This document shows, in pieces, positions 9,732 to 24,100 of a stretch of 64,000 bases of DNA. Each line of letters starts with the position of its first letter. Within the stretch, counting starts at the first letter, position 1. Source of the stretch: Branchiostoma floridae (taxonomy: Eukaryota > Chordata > Leptocardii > Amphioxiformes > Branchiostomatidae); the NCBI RefSeq assembly GCF_000003815.2, contig NC_049980.1, forward strand, positions 23,203,249 through 23,267,248. The letters are read 5' to 3'. The translations under genes and the position numbers were made by a program. Under the pieces are notes generated by a model. It had not been told where the DNA came from, did not search any database, and was given only the letters and a program-made list of their open reading frames with translations.

Positions 9732-10742
9732 CTGCAACATAACAAGACAAGTGTGAATGGCAGAAAAAGTTGAAGACGCCTAGACTGTCTGAGTATTGGG
9801 ATAAGGCGTAGCGCAAATGAGCCCTTTAACGAATGTTGAGTAAAACATCAGAATGTCCAACTCAACCAGGCCATGAAGACCTCATGCTTATTAGGCAGTA
9901 CCTTTTGTCTTTAGCCTAAAGGACTATATCGTTATGCATGTAACGTTATGGCTACACGCTAGCAGGCCTTACTGTTCCTGTAGGCGTCCTGTCGACATAG
10001 GCATTTCAACATCATGAGGAACTCTCACCAACGGTATACCTCTGAATACTATTACTGAACCGTATGATCTATTAATACTCTTAACATGCTACTGTAGTTA
10101 TGTCTTACTCTTGCCCCTTCGGGTCCCTTAGCTAATGCGGCTGTTGTAGTGTGAAGTCGACACGGAATTAATGTTGTCAGCTCCATTTCAGTAGAGGAGA
10201 AAAAATCGTTTTGCGACATGTTGATCTGACGCTCCAATATTGATATTGTCCCTCAAAAGGTTTTCTCTTATGCAGGTCAACTGATGATGACCGAGTGCAT
10301 CATACAGAACCTCCCTATTGCACAGCTTACAATACTTATGGTATTGCGAATCAAGGCTTATTGACGTAGTCGTTTGCGTATAGATAGAATCCGCTAAAGA
10401 GCCTTTAAATCCCGGGCCATATGCTGTAGTAAAACTTCATATCAGACCTTGAAAGTTCCATTCATCAAAGCTGAGTGCCACGCATCAAAAATGTCAGCTA
10501 CGCACAATCTGTAAGATATATTATTCCCAGGAGCTCGAAAGCTCAGGTCCCTTTGGCGTGCGGGTTCTTTGATTGTTGGGGCATGATGCGTTCATGGAGA
10601 CGCACTAATAAATGCACTAAATTAAGGGGCCCGCCGCGCGTGCTGCATTGACGACACTCTCACGGATCATACATCAACTTTTCATTCTTCTCGGGTACCT
10701 AATAAGGACCCAGGGGAATCCTCTCAACACTTGGGTATGTAA

Positions 10743-11006
10743 TTAAGAAGCATTACTTAAGGCTGAGCTTGCGCGCACCATCTGGTGGTCCTTTAAGATT
10801 TGAATGAAACCGTTTTCTTTAATTTCCTCTTGGAGAACTTGAGGTTCACAATACACTAAATCTGCTAGCGGTGTTAACATCATACCGGGATAGCAATAAG
10901 CAGACGTGTTTATGAGGATGGGTCTCCTTTTCAGAACGCTGCCAGTACGGATGGCCTGACCAGTCAATGTCGTTTGAGTTCTTTTCACCTGTACGCTTTC
11001 CACCAA
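10743..11006 (-). CDS. Unassigned 87-codon ORF
   Basis: An uninterrupted ORF with balanced composition and no low complexity. It has a basic N-terminal part (VKRTQTTL, LKRRPILINTS), a middle YCYPGMMLTPLADLVYCEP and an acidic then basic tail (LQEEIKENG, ILKDHQMVRA). I recognise no domain. No clear splice sites bracket it, although CAGATG|GTGCGC near its 3' end is donor-like. An exon, a decayed element or a chance ORF are all possible. Confidence 0.2.
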   Translation of the reverse strand: MVESVQVKRTQTTLTGQAIRTGSVLKRRPILINTSAYCYPGMMLTPLADLVYCEPQVLQEEIKENGFIQILKDHQMVRASSALSNAS

Positions 11007-13959
11007 TCATATATCGAAGTGTAAGCCCAGATCGTTATATGTTATTGTTTTATGGGTAGGATGAGGCCAAGCAAAAGCTGGTGTGAGTCGTGAAAAATCA
11101 CAAAGTTATCATGGACAACGGCAAAAACTGCGAGCTCCATTCTTGATGAATAATTCAGCTGTTATCATGACTTTCGATGTGAGCGTTATCGACATAGCCT
11201 GTCATTTTTGAGCGTAGTGAAATATTAATGCGCGGTGTAAACACGGAACCGTTTGTGGTAATTATATCGCTTTCGGCATGAATCGGAATACTCTATCTAA
11301 CTATATAGTATAGCAGTCAACGGTCCGGCTGGATATCGAATGTCATGACCTATGAATGACCTTTCATGGCAAAACTTTTATGAACTGAATCGAGTTGTTC
11401 AATAGTCCTTTATTTCCTTTTCTCACATAGGGGAATACCAGCTTGTAGTTTATTCTTCGTCCTTTTAAAAATCCATAAATCCGGAACTTCAGAAAAGCGT
11501 TTTGGAATCGAACGACCTTGCACTTATCTAAAGTGACTCTTCTTAAGCCGATTAGCCATGACGTCCTATGCCACCGAGGCTACGCAAATGCCCCCGCACT
11601 TTAGGGCTTACCAAATAAATGAACGTCAATGTGGAACAGCCTTTGTGCTTAGGATGCGGATCTCCACGGAGGCAACTCATCACGTATCGACCAGATTCAG
11701 CCTTAGTCCTGGCTGTCGAACAGGAAGATAGCTATTGTGCCCATTCAACAGCACTAAATGAACGTCGATAACTTCAATCAGAGGGGTACTTGTACTTTGT
11801 ACAATGTGGGGTACTTGTACATTGAATCTTGTCCGTCTGAAAATACCTATCAGCAACAAAAAATTATTGTCTAAAACAGATAAAACATAAAGACAAGGGT
11901 TCTAATTTGCATTTAATTCTGCCCACACCAAACGTTTGTGTCCTGCAAAGAACGCATTAGTGACGACGCAACAACATTTGGCTGGAACCTAACCAGTGGT
12001 CTTATGTACATACGCTTGAACTATTATGTTCAAGTACGCAGCCAAATATTGGAGACAAAGGTAGAAATATCATGCAAAAACCTACAGTATTATTCCTACT
12101 AGAAAGATTTCATCAGATTTACTAAACCGCAAAGCCACAACATTGGTCTTCCTGAGGCCACGGCAGCGATGAGCGATACACATGAGAGCACGGGAAAGAC
12201 TTTGCCAAACTGTTTCAGGAACCCGTTCTCCGGTCAATAAAACAGACGTCGCGTATGCCAAAGTATTTGTCGGACGTAATCGGTGTTGTGGTTTTAAATA
12301 CGGGAATGACTCACCACTTAAAAAGGGCGATAGCTGCTGCTGATGAGACCTTGTAGGCGTAAACAGACATTTGCATATCATATCTTGTCCTATACGGTGT
12401 AGATTGCAAGTACTGATTGTTACAGGTATGTACCGAGAAACTAGTGTGATCAACTTGATTTCGGTTACTGGAGGCAGCAATTATTCCAGCCAAACAAAAA
12501 AAAACATTCCTCTTTATAGATTTAGTAGTTTTAAAAACTCCTAAATCGTTCACAGAAATGCATATTTTTGATACCCATATACTTGGGCAAAAATTGCTTG
12601 TAATGTCTTATTTCATGGGACTGGGGCGAAAGCGATAGAATAGACATCGGCGCCATGTTTTAAAGGCATGTATTGTATGGGCCATAGACAACTGGGTACA
12701 TCTTGATAGTTGGTTTTGTGTTCGGGGGTTCTGGATAGCTTGGCGATTTGTATGTATGTGAAGACAATCTCACAATGTCGTCTGAATCTTTCCATCCGTA
12801 TTCTTTTCTTTGGTACATATGAGCATCTAACTTTTTCATCGTCCTTTTCCCCAACACCACCAGAAGTCAATTTCCATTCATGAACTTTTTTTCTATTTCA
12901 GCTGACAGTGATTTTATCGGCCAGACAGTACTAATTATCGCAAGAACAATCCAATCCACTCGCTCGCGCGCCTGAACGACCATTTCATTTAACCTTTATG
13001 TTTTGTAATTTTCCAGAATAGCTGCAAAGGCGCTCTCGGCAGATTTCTCTTCAAAATACCTTCAATCACAACTTTTCAGTGGTGTCAATCAGTTAGAGTG
13101 GACCAGGGAGTACATGTATAGGAGTTGTCAGCCTGACGTTCAATTACTTTGGTAATCTACGGAACTCAAATGAAGGGGAAAATTAAACGCCCGGGAAAAT
13201 ATTTGTCTGGTGACTCCTAGTGTATCCTGCTATTAGTCTCTTTGTCAGTACTAGCTTTCTATCGTCAAAGTGATACTCTCGTATTCAACAGGCAAACTAC
13301 CAGCATGTTTACATATTTTGTTCCGGATCTTAAGCCTACACGTCAACTAAGCCTTAAGTTGAACTCAACCAACAGATGAAATGCCATTTGAATGAACTCT
13401 TCTCCAAGAGCTGTCTGATAATACAGGCAGATCTCAGCTACTGCTGCCATCTGTCCATTGGCATGTCATGGTAGTGGTGTAACACTGCCGACAGTAATAA
13501 TAGCCTGATCCTGGACTGGCATGAGCTGCAGTAATCACAGCCCAGCCGATGGATTGTTGAATCGATCGATAGATACCTAGACATTCAAGTCAGTCAATGT
13601 CCTTCTTACAGCTTGTGGCTCCTTGGTGATGGATCCTAGCACGCTCGATGTGAATCGGAGTCATGCTGTGAAGACTGTTGTGATCTGTACTAACTACTAG
13701 GAATCGAACGTTGTTAAGCTGGTTTGAATTCATATCCTTTTGAAATAAAACATACATTCTGTCTGATTTTCGAAGCCCATATATGATTATGCAGCAAAAT
13801 TCGTTTTATATGCCAACTAGACTTCAACGACCCCATACCTTCACCAAATAATTTTATGACCGATGTATCATGTGTTTTATCATGAATCATAAAAACATGG
13901 CCCTCATGTACATATATCGTATCAGATGATCATCCTCCACCCAAATGTCAGAAGATGAC

Positions 13960-14260
13960 AGTTATATCTTATGAAAGAAGGGCATAGTTGATTCTTTTGT
14001 TTATTCGTGCAAATTAGGTCTGCATTTGCATAAGTTATATTCAATTGTTCACCTTAATGTCACTTTCAAACACAAGTATGAGGTTTCCTTCATCTACCAC
14101 TATAGCATTCTCTCATTAATTATGCATAGTTGACCTTCATTTGCAAAACCTACACCTCTTTTTCTCGGCCGCAAGAGCGTCTACCACTCAAAAATCACGA
14201 CCATGGCATGTCCATAACTCTAGATATCAAGCTCATAACATCTGCTGCAGTACCGTAACA
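13960..14260. repeat. Diverged copy of the octamer-containing dispersed repeat
   Basis: It contains a Y-rich stretch, gcaaattag, then atttgcataa about 10 bases later, and further on a block ending in accatggcatgtccataactc, tagatatcaa and tgctgcag. The same order (gcaaattag...atttgcataa; catgtccagaacatgagatatcaa; gctgcag) occurs in the array at 57.9-59.0 kb, in the same orientation. Confidence 0.45.
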
Positions 14261-14881
14261 AGCCACTAGGGTGCCTAAAATCTAACCATCTCCAGGTATT
14301 ATCAAGACCTACTTATATACTGAATATCACTACAATCCATCATGGCGTTCTTGACTTATGCTGGTCTTCTACACAAACATAGTATTACATAGAAACGCTA
14401 CCCAAAATTATAACCTTCAACACACATTGGAATCAGTACCGGAAACCTTTCCGAGCCATGGCGAATGGTCGTACGACAAGAATGGATCACCACTTCAGTT
14501 TCCATTAACTGAACCTTGTACTAGGACTTTAAGTACATTTATGTAGCACTCCTGGTTACAATTTTGACTATTTAAAGACGGACGACCTGTAGATCTAAGT
14601 AAATCCTAGAAGTGGGCCCCATCACACACCCGCGCAGAGAATGAAGCTTGTTTTAAAACTACTATAAACTGTTACATGCTTACACTTATCTCTGACTGCT
14701 AATCATTATGGACGTTCTTATTGACTCAATTTTCCTCTAAATCAGCAGGAACGATTGCATTTCCGGATAGTCAGATAAGAACGACCGCAATTAAGTGGAC
14801 GGTATATGAGGAAGGCGCCGTCCGCACCTTTGCCCTTTCGCACATTTGTGAAATGTCGGCAGGTGTTATCTTGGCAAACTT

Positions 14882-14898
14882 GGCGACGAGACGTCGCC
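14882..14898. repeat. Short palindrome in a GC-richer patch
   Basis: ggcgacg-aga-cgtcgcc lies within 14720-14990, which is open on both strands. The plus-strand ORF (14721-14936) and an overlapping minus-strand frame both look protein-like; I could not decide between them. Confidence 0.4.
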
Positions 14899-16319
14899 AA
14901 TTAGACAGACCTGTCTCCACTCCGGGTGATTGCTGACTCTTTATGTCGATTGTGTTCAGTCGGCTACGACCTTGAGTTTCAAACTACTGGAAAGGCTGGG
15001 AATAAATCAAAGCATGAGATTGCATCATGCAACACGTTAGCCACCATCTGCTTCTGAACATTGCTGACATCACTTATGTTTATATCAAAGCTAACTCAAT
15101 ACAAACTAGTTGCATTTCAATATGTAGTACTCGGAATTGGCAGCATGATCCTATCATCATTTACGTGTGAGTTTAACGAGCTTACGAAAATAAATTTCTA
15201 CAATAACTGCTTGCTTTATTACTTGTGATACCATGGAATGGAGGTTTCAGACATAGACATATAAAAGCTGAAATGTCAAAGCCCTCATAAAATGCCATGA
15301 GTGCATTGATCGAAATTAATGGGAAAGTGTATTCAACCAAGTTACAATCTCTACATGTCCCGAGTCAACAAGATAAAAAGTTATTGCAGTGACGCTGACA
15401 CGAGGAAGTTGCTAATAACAAAAATTACTATGATGTGCTCAACCCGATATAATGACATCATGGACTAAACACCATAGGTATGTGTAATGTAAAAAGTTGG
15501 TATGAATTGCGCTATCTAGACGTGGGTATGTAGAATACTTGCCAGTCAATAAGAATTATGTCATCGGGTCGTATGAGGCACTAACATTTGCAAAAACATA
15601 AATGTGTCCTATGGCCATTACTCTGCTAAACTGGGGTGATTTGAATATATGCGGTGAACATTGTGGTGTAACTGCTGGATATATTCATCACAAAGCCATG
15701 GGGATTTCAGCTCAGAGCGGCAGGGCAAGAGCAAGACAAGCTTACAAATGGAGAACATTCTAGTCAAATGACAAAGTCATCTTTCCGGTCAAGCCACAGC
15801 AGGCCCTTTCCGGCATGTCAGATCTTAGCAGGCCACAAGGGATGACGCCCGCGCTCCAGTACCAGCGAAAATTTGCAACATGACCAGGACTAGTCTGTCC
15901 TGCAGGAAATTGCCTGTCTCCTGCTCCCAGAAGTATCATCACTTCATGGCTAATGGATCCTTCAGCGCTATGCTCAGCCGCCATCAACGGGGACTTGGTG
16001 AACTTGAATAATCAGGCTCATTCTGCTCATCTGTATTCTCGACAAGGATTCCTCTATCGTCCAATGGCCTGGGCCTGCCGAGGGACCATGAGACTACTTG
16101 TGCATCTCTAACCAAGACCCATGCTGTTGGTGGAGCTCTGCCAACAACAGTCTAGTTACACACAACAAAGGAGTAAAAAATATCAGGAAATCGAGACACG
16201 TTTTCATAACCAGGGATACATATTAGATACATCAGTAATGGAACTATATGTGATTTTGAACCCCTGATAATGACTAGGTCTAGTTACGCGTACGGAGTCA
16301 AGAGCTTAACGACGTGTTA

Positions 16320-16650
16320 GGTACTTCTGATCAGAAACAATAATGCTAACAGGCTGACTTTAATCAAAAGCTATAAGACCTATTTAAGATCTGCAAGCCT
16401 AATACCTACATACAGCTAATTAGGTACTATGTGAGGCTAATTAAGCATTCCTAATCAAGAAATATAGGACAACTTAGTCACCTCCAATTAGGATTTATAG
16501 GACTTGTTAGTCTTCCCTAATCAATAGCTACATTACAAATTCGTCGCTCCTGATTAGGAATGATAAGACTACTTGCAAATTCAAAAGAAGTTAATAGTCA
16601 CTACTAATCAAAAACTTCTTGACTAATTAAGTGCTCTTCATAAGAAACAA
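16320..16650. repeat. Degenerate ~33-bp tandem repeat
   Basis: Variants of gtc(a/t)(c/t)tcctaatcaaga followed by a TATAGGAC-like segment recur at about 16446, 16480, 16511, 16543, 16597 and 16630, with spacing near 33 (one double step). The words taatcaa, attagg and ttagtc dominate. It is non-coding and old. Confidence 0.5.
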
Positions 16651-17825
16651 TACAGCATAGTACAACCTATCAGGACCAGTTACACTCTCCAAATCATGGA
16701 TGACATGCCATTTATTCTTGCAGCTTGATCTTGTTAAGACCACTGGAACTGTAAGTTTAAAGACTTGCTTGAAGTTTCTGTAGTTACTTGTATGGCAGGG
16801 AGTTGTGAGATCGAGACACAATATGTTAGTATATAAAAATGGTGTGTTTAAAAATAACGGTATTTTGTGTAACGTAAGACCACAGTCCATAGGGTAGGTG
16901 TCCACTGGAACATGTACAAAGCGTCCTTTAAGTTCAAGCAAGGTTGATCAAAGCTCGTTTGGTTTCAGGCACTGAAGATATTGCAATATGCTTCATTTGA
17001 AATTGGCAAATTACACCAGCCGTCAGGCGACAGACAGTACCGATGGGATGCTTCTAGTAATGGACTGTGATCTCAGGTGATCTTGACGTATGTAACAACC
17101 AATGCGTCGCAGATGACACCGCCTTTTTACCACTTAGAATCCACCGCCAATCTTTCCAGTTGGGTGAATATATTACTTCGACTGTTCTATCCGCCGGCAG
17201 CCATGCTGAACTGACAACAGCCAATATTGCACCGCAAGCCAAAGATGACTCAGTGGACCAAGTCCATGGTGTGTAAAGGAATTGCAAAAACACAGCACTA
17301 CTGGGAAACACTTCCCGTGCAGCTTAGCGATATTGCACACGAGCAATAATGTATGACAATTGTCTGATACTGAACGATTAGTCAGGCAATGGCCAATAGG
17401 TGTGCGACTACATGCTGTACCGACATCCGCGGTGTCATTGAACAATCGCTGTACGACATTGCATTAACATAACGGCGTTCAGCGGTGAGGTGGAAGCGCC
17501 GCCTCATTTGTAGCACCAGTCTACGTGCTACGAGTGAATGCATCTGTGGCCATTGCCTCTTTCATGTATAAATGTACTATATGTATTGTACCACAGGAAT
17601 GACAGCTGGTCGAAATGTCAATCTCCTTGTCTCAAAGAGTTAGTAGTAGATCAGAATTTGCAGTGCAGCAAGCCTTGGAAAGCTTCGCCTGCCGCACCCG
17701 GTGTTCCAGTGCTGATTCAATGGTCAAAGTGGCATCAGTATGAAGAAAGACTGAAGAAAGTTTAGCACTTGTTTTTCCGTGCAATTGCTCTGTTCTTGAG
17801 CTGAAGCTCCTTTAGGACGGGAACT

Positions 17826-18117
17826 CCAGTGCTTGTCCCAGCACTCGGTTCCAGTGCTTAACTCGCAGTGGGGCATTAATGGGGCAGGTCAAAGGTCACC
17901 CAGTGCTGAAATTGCCGTCAGCACTGGAACCGAGTGTTGAATTACAAAAGCTTCGACTTCTGCATTTGATTTACGAGCGTTTGGGGACACTACAGCACTG
18001 GAACACCAGTACTAAGAAATTTCAGCACTGAAAAACGAGTGCTGATGTCTTTCAGGCACCGGAATGATCTTCGAACTAATATTATGAATATCACAGCGCT
18101 GGAGTTTCCTAGTGCTG
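17826..18117. repeat. Array of short CAGCACT/AGTGCTG hairpins
   Basis: At least six small inverted repeats lie within 300 bases. They follow cagcactggaa ... (c)cgagtgctg or its flip, at 17826-17845, 17839-17859, 17901-17926, 17919-17939, 17993-18013, 18023-18044 and 18094-18117. Stems are 6-8 bp and loops 6-12 bases. Some neighbouring units share arms. Confidence 0.65.
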
Positions 18118-21100
18118 AGAGCTGTACTTGACGTAAATCTGAATTTAGAAATAAGAGTTATTTTATGCCAAGAAACCAACGTTGTGTTATTTTATTCTAT
18201 GTATAATTGAAACTGGATATGCGTATAATGTCTAAGGTGATTAGACCATTTCCCAACTGAGATGACACAGTGTGCTTTGGAGTATACTGGTACCAACATT
18301 ATCTTGCCATTCAATGGAATTCGAAAAAAAGAGCACAAATCATGCCAAAAGTTAGCATTGCGTAATTGCCAAAAAAATCTATTCAAATAACTTATACGGC
18401 CACGGTGCTTGTTATAGCTATAATCGCACCGTACCAATTGATTGATGACGGCAAAGTATGATATATGAACCTGTAGTAAACTTGTCCACTTGTATCGATC
18501 GGTGAGCAAAGGTCGAGACCCGAGTACTGCAGTGTCACGTGACTGAGGCCCAACTGTCGTCTGCCCCGGCACAACAGAGAGTACTGATTCCCATGGCGAT
18601 GTGTCTTATCACACTACAGGTTTTAGGGTGCGCTGAGTTGTGGAACGTATAAATCAAAGGTGACTTTGTAATTTCATGCTGGGATTAGAGGTTGTTCTCG
18701 TGGGCTTCAGACTAAAGCAAGAGATGACTACACGGCCAATATATCAATATCACTGTGCCGCCCGGTATTCATCTATCACGCTTTATACACTCATGATTCT
18801 TACATCCTATTACTACACTCCTGGGCGGCGTCAAGAGAACAATCGATGGAATCGCTCGCTTTCTTTGTAGTCGATGCAGGCGAGCGCAACAAAGGCGGTA
18901 AAGCAGAAATAGTCACGGGCAATTTTCTTTTAAAAAAAAACGTCTACGCTATCTATTTAGATAATGCCAATAGATGACGCACTTGTTCATTTCTTAGCCA
19001 ATATTCCAAAGTAACATCCTTTTCTCGCGTGTATCACCACAGCAAAGTTCCATAATCCTTTAAAACAAGTGGAAGGACACGAGTGAGAACAATTCACGGT
19101 GTAGAGAAATATGGCGCTTTAATAATCGAAATTTCCGAATGGGAGCAAACTATGCAATGGGTACGCAGCACCTAACTATGTAACAATAAAGGCAACATCA
19201 CAGCAGCTCTGGGTGTAATTTCACACCAAAGACTCCCACGATGAATTGCCAATCGCGCCTATTTTGTAGCTTATCTCAAATCCTTTATTCAAATGACAAA
19301 TTTGTCTATAATTTCAGTAACCTTCCAATCCATTAGGCTTAGTGATGAGAAGTATCGACCAGCGGCTGGATCGATAGTCAGCTCACTGAAACACCTTCTG
19401 TTGATAAGGCTAGATTGGTAAGTACCATGGGTCACGCTAATACTTGTCATACGCCACCCGTCTAAAACTGGGACTCACTTGTCATTGTGTAAGTATAGGT
19501 TAGTCCAGTAGGTCACAGTAATACTTCTAAACGCGTTAGAAGACGTGTGTGGCTCTAACTGCTGCCAAGTCCCGGGGAGAGTTGATAAGGGTCGTTTTAA
19601 CGTGTGTAATTACATAGTCCTTAATGCCATGGTGCCAATTAATGATGTGTCTAGTTACAGAAGGCGTTAGCACACTGAGCTAGATAATTACAGAGGGGAG
19701 TATTCACACGTGCCCCCAAGGTAAATTCGTGGTGTCGCATTTCGACGGGAGTAAGCTCTGGAGGTCACTCCATATCCTGTCAGCACAGAGGGATCTAAAG
19801 TTAGAGCGGCACATAATAACTTGTCGATAGACCAAGTTACCCAAGTAACGCGTACGTAAGCCATTTTGACGCTTCAGAAAATGAAGTAGGTAAGTAGGTA
19901 GGTAACGTTCACACCGATGACACCACGCGTGGCAGGCCATTTCGTTCATCTTCAAAGCTGTCACCACACATGTACGTCAGAGACAGAAACTTGGGTCCCT
20001 GAACAGTTGCCTTCACATCCAGTAACACGAATCGTCGCCTTGGAGAAGGGATCTGATTGTGCCTTCCGTGCATACTAAACATGAGCTCTGGGTTCATTCA
20101 TATTACATCTGATTGAATTCCCTGTATTCTCAGCGGTATCTGCAAATAGCAACAGTGAATATGTGAGTATCAACCCTGTTTAATGATTTTGAATATCTGG
20201 ACGGCAAGAGTTACAGCGTGGTTCTGGAATACAATTAATGTCCGCACTGGGCGTGAGTCTGTAAAAGACACGGATGAGTCAGCTAAACAAAGGTGTGCTC
20301 ATGTCCCGCTATGGAGTCCATGACCCCAATTGCTTCAGATGCATGAAGAGCTTTCAGCAACCCAAATGTTGCCTTACATGCTAAGAGGTCGGACCCATTT
20401 ACAAGCCGAAGTAGGACACTTTCAATTGCAAGATTCAATCAGATTAAGCGTCTCCCTACATATTTGCCTTTTTATCCCATATACCGGTACATCAATTTAC
20501 TTAGTCCAGTAGTAAAGTCTAAATCGAGTTAAGATGCCACAACCTCCTACTTTTATTAACCTCACTGCAAATAAATCCTGTTCGTCTCAGGCAGCTGCGC
20601 GTTATTGAAATTTCGCTATTGAAAATTCAGGTCAGGAGACCCAAACGATATTAGAGACTACCATTGCATGGGTGCCACATTTGAGGGGAAAAGGGGGGCG
20701 ACACTCACCCGTAAATGCAACATTTTATCCTCTCAGCTACAGCCAATTATTATTGAAATATGGCCCATTGTAAAATGACCTGTTATTTTAGACGTACAAT
20801 TTCAGATAGCGCACAATAAGGCATAAAATGGCGCCTTCCTGTATTTCTGGCCGGATTGAATTCTGATTGCACTCAGCCTACGGCCCTAAATATATCAATT
20901 AAATACCGTCCAAAAACTCTTTACAGGAGACTAATGATATATCTGAAAGTACTTCAGCTGTGACACACCCATGGCGGATTCCCGTTAGAATATCCCGCTG
21001 AGTATTCCTCGCACGTGTACATTTTCTGCGCCAGGCAATTGATAATGGTGCCCCGTGCAATCGCTTCGGTTCATGGTACAGTACACAATAAAGAGTAGCG

Positions 21101-24100
21101 GACCGAAGTCAGAGGCTATATAGAGTGCTTTATCAGGGACTTGAAAAAATGAGCCACTTTCTATGCGCATGAAAAACATACTTTGCAAGAATTAATCATA
21201 TAAGAAGCACCGCTTATGTTGGCGTCCCTTGACAGGCATGGGTGACAAATATGTCCTGACCGATAAGTTGTTCCTAAGGGTTAGACACCAAGCTGCGAGC
21301 CACCAGGTGTGCACTATCAGCTTCCCGGGCCCGTCAATAGACCTTTACAAACTTGCAGCCTCGGCCATTTATAACCTATACAAACTTACAGACCATGCTA
21401 TATAGGAAATATAAGCGCATTTTTTGGTAATCAGCAAGTCTTTGTTAGCAGGATGATACCAGAGGAAGCGTAAATATTACCTTTCAGCGTGTCGCGGTGG
21501 ACAGTTTCATGTCAGCATAAGGCATCCAAAGACATTGACATATTTCACGATTTAGACGAGACAATGTTCTTACTAGCCACGATAATACTACATTTGTCTG
21601 TAAGTTTTATGAGAGCTATGGGCCTTATGCTTTCAAGTTCTTCATTGGCATAAATAAATCCGTGAAGAGTGAAGACTTACACCACGACAATACGAGTAAA
21701 TTGACCATTGCTACCATAACGTCTCACCCGATAATGGTCCATTTACTTCAAAGTTTGAGTAAATCATATTTGTGATATATGTCCCAGAGCTGCGATTCTC
21801 GCTAACACAATTTGCAGAAAACACAAACTAATTGCGTACTGAGACTCACATAGTCGTTAGGGTATATTTCTAACAGTCGATGACGAACGAGCGGATAATG
21901 TCCGATCGTCTGACAATGTCAGAATGCTATCCAATTGCTGGAGTGACTGTTACCTTGTGTACCTTATTACCTGGATGTCTAGCCTTCATCGACGTATATT
22001 TCTAACAATTCAGACCATGTGAAAAAGGTATCTTGCGCGCATTTGGGTTGTTGATAGAACAAACTACTCTTACTAGATTGTCCCTGATGGGAACATACCT
22101 TTGCATGTAATAAAGACGACAAATTTAATCTGAGTGACGCAGAAGTGCTGATGTGATGCATACCATAGATCAATGTGGGCATGTTTTTTTTTGTACTTGG
22201 AACTCCCCTCTAAATAGATTGATGTCAACAGGCGTAGGGATATACATATATAACATGTGGCGTTATATTCATTAGTCCGTACAACGACTGCAAACTATGG
22301 TTTCCTTCTGTTCGTGAAACTATTGGCAACGTTTTGAAGGGGTGTGGTTAACTTTACCGTGCTTTATGTATGTTAAATTGTGTTATCGTTTAAAATGTGT
22401 TTTTGACATTTTTGAGGAAAGGGCCTCTCATAGCACTGTGCGCTTCTCCCTCAAGAAATACATGTGAATGAAATAGATAAAATAAAATGAAATATGGTCG
22501 TATTATTCATATTTTGCTGCTGGGCACAGTCAGCGCATGATTCTTCGTCTAAGCTGAACTAATGAGGCCCCCTCTGTTGAAACAACATCTCGTCGTTATT
22601 AGGACACAGTTGTTCTGTGGTTGGAAAACAATTAGTCTCTGCTGTTAAGTGTTTTCTCTCGTGCTCTGAGACTGATTAATGAATCTTTTTACTCATTGGG
22701 ACCGGTTGATTCATAATGAGTGGAGGGAGGAATCCCTTGATCCCAAAGCAAGTTATTGTTAATCAGACAGTAACGTAAACAGAACTGGCATTTTGGCGCT
22801 GATCTTATTTTGGTCTTTGATATATTGTTGCCTCAGTGATGTTCTAGCTTTTGTCATGATTGGATGGATGGATTAGTCCAGTAATCTTCAATTTTTATGT
22901 ATTTTCTGTACGAAAACATATCTAGCGTGATATCAAAGTCACCTGTAGGTAGATCTTTAGATGTCAAATTTGCCTTTTGTCATATTTACATCAGTTATCT
23001 GTATTAGAAGTCCATTGAAGAAGAACATAGCATCTGAATGCAGTTTTCGTACTCAGAGTACTGCTGCTAATTTTGAAGGATGATTGTGTGGTAAACGGTT
23101 TGGGCGTGACGAATATTTGTGAAGCAAAGCTCCGTGCATAGAGGCTCGGTAGAGTTCTCTCAAAGGACATCAAGGCAATCAAGACTTGGCAGTGAAAACA
23201 GCTGATTTACAGGCGGTATCTCTTTGTAATAAGATTGTAGCAATGGGGAAGTGCACCAGAGGCGGCAGCAATTAATTCTAAGCCTAGAAAATGAACATGC
23301 ACATGGCAAACCTTGGCAAAGGGCCATGTGAAAAATGTTTGAGGATCGTTAAAGCTGTGCATGATCTCTAGTCTTTCACTTGCGATTGCCTGCAGAGAAA
23401 TAGTTTTATCTTTATAAAGATACACGGCGTCTTTGACAGAAAACAGCTCCAAGGAACACGGTACAGCATCCTCCTGGTTGTGATGTATATGAACAATCAT
23501 CGGAAACCTGATGCTCAGATTCCGGCAGGTGTTTAGGAGTACACCGCAAACAATTCGTCGATATATCAGGATTACAATGAGATGGAGTGTGACTTTAAAG
23601 CTTATGATCGAAGTAAATATGAATGACCTCTATACACGACTGTCTGCGGCATTGGGAATGTACTTTGGACGAGTCATTAGTCACATCGAGTACTAGCCAA
23701 TCGCAGATCAATACATATTAAGCAGTTGGGAGTGAATGGCTATCGACATACCTAGTCAAGTTCCATTCTACACGTAAGGACTTTCAGGATTAGGCACAAT
23801 TACGAAATTTGGCTTACAAATAGCTCTATTTGATCCAAATCCATGATAATTCTAAATGATTGACAAATCAATAACAAACTTTCTCCAATAACCTTCAAGG
23901 TTTATCGATGATCCTCAGCAATCAAGGTGTAATGCTATTACTATGGTTGCAGAATGGTAAATGGGTAAGAGTACGACTAACTGTCACCAATCTGGCCTAA
24001 ACGGCCAGACAGCATGGCTTATAGCTCTTTCTCATAGTCATCTGTTCTCGTAACGGTATTAAATGCCTTAGACATGTCGATATCTCTACTTTTCAAAGCA

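Noticed and set aside
13660-13760. Possible minus-strand tRNA from a GTTCGATTCC-like T loop
   Set aside because: No matching acceptor, D or anticodon stems could be folded around it.
23312-23389. Exon-like unit AIASERLEIMHSFNDPQ...FAK
   Set aside because: Good acceptor, but the donor (GTTTGC) is poor, the phase is 0-0 and no similarity is recognised.
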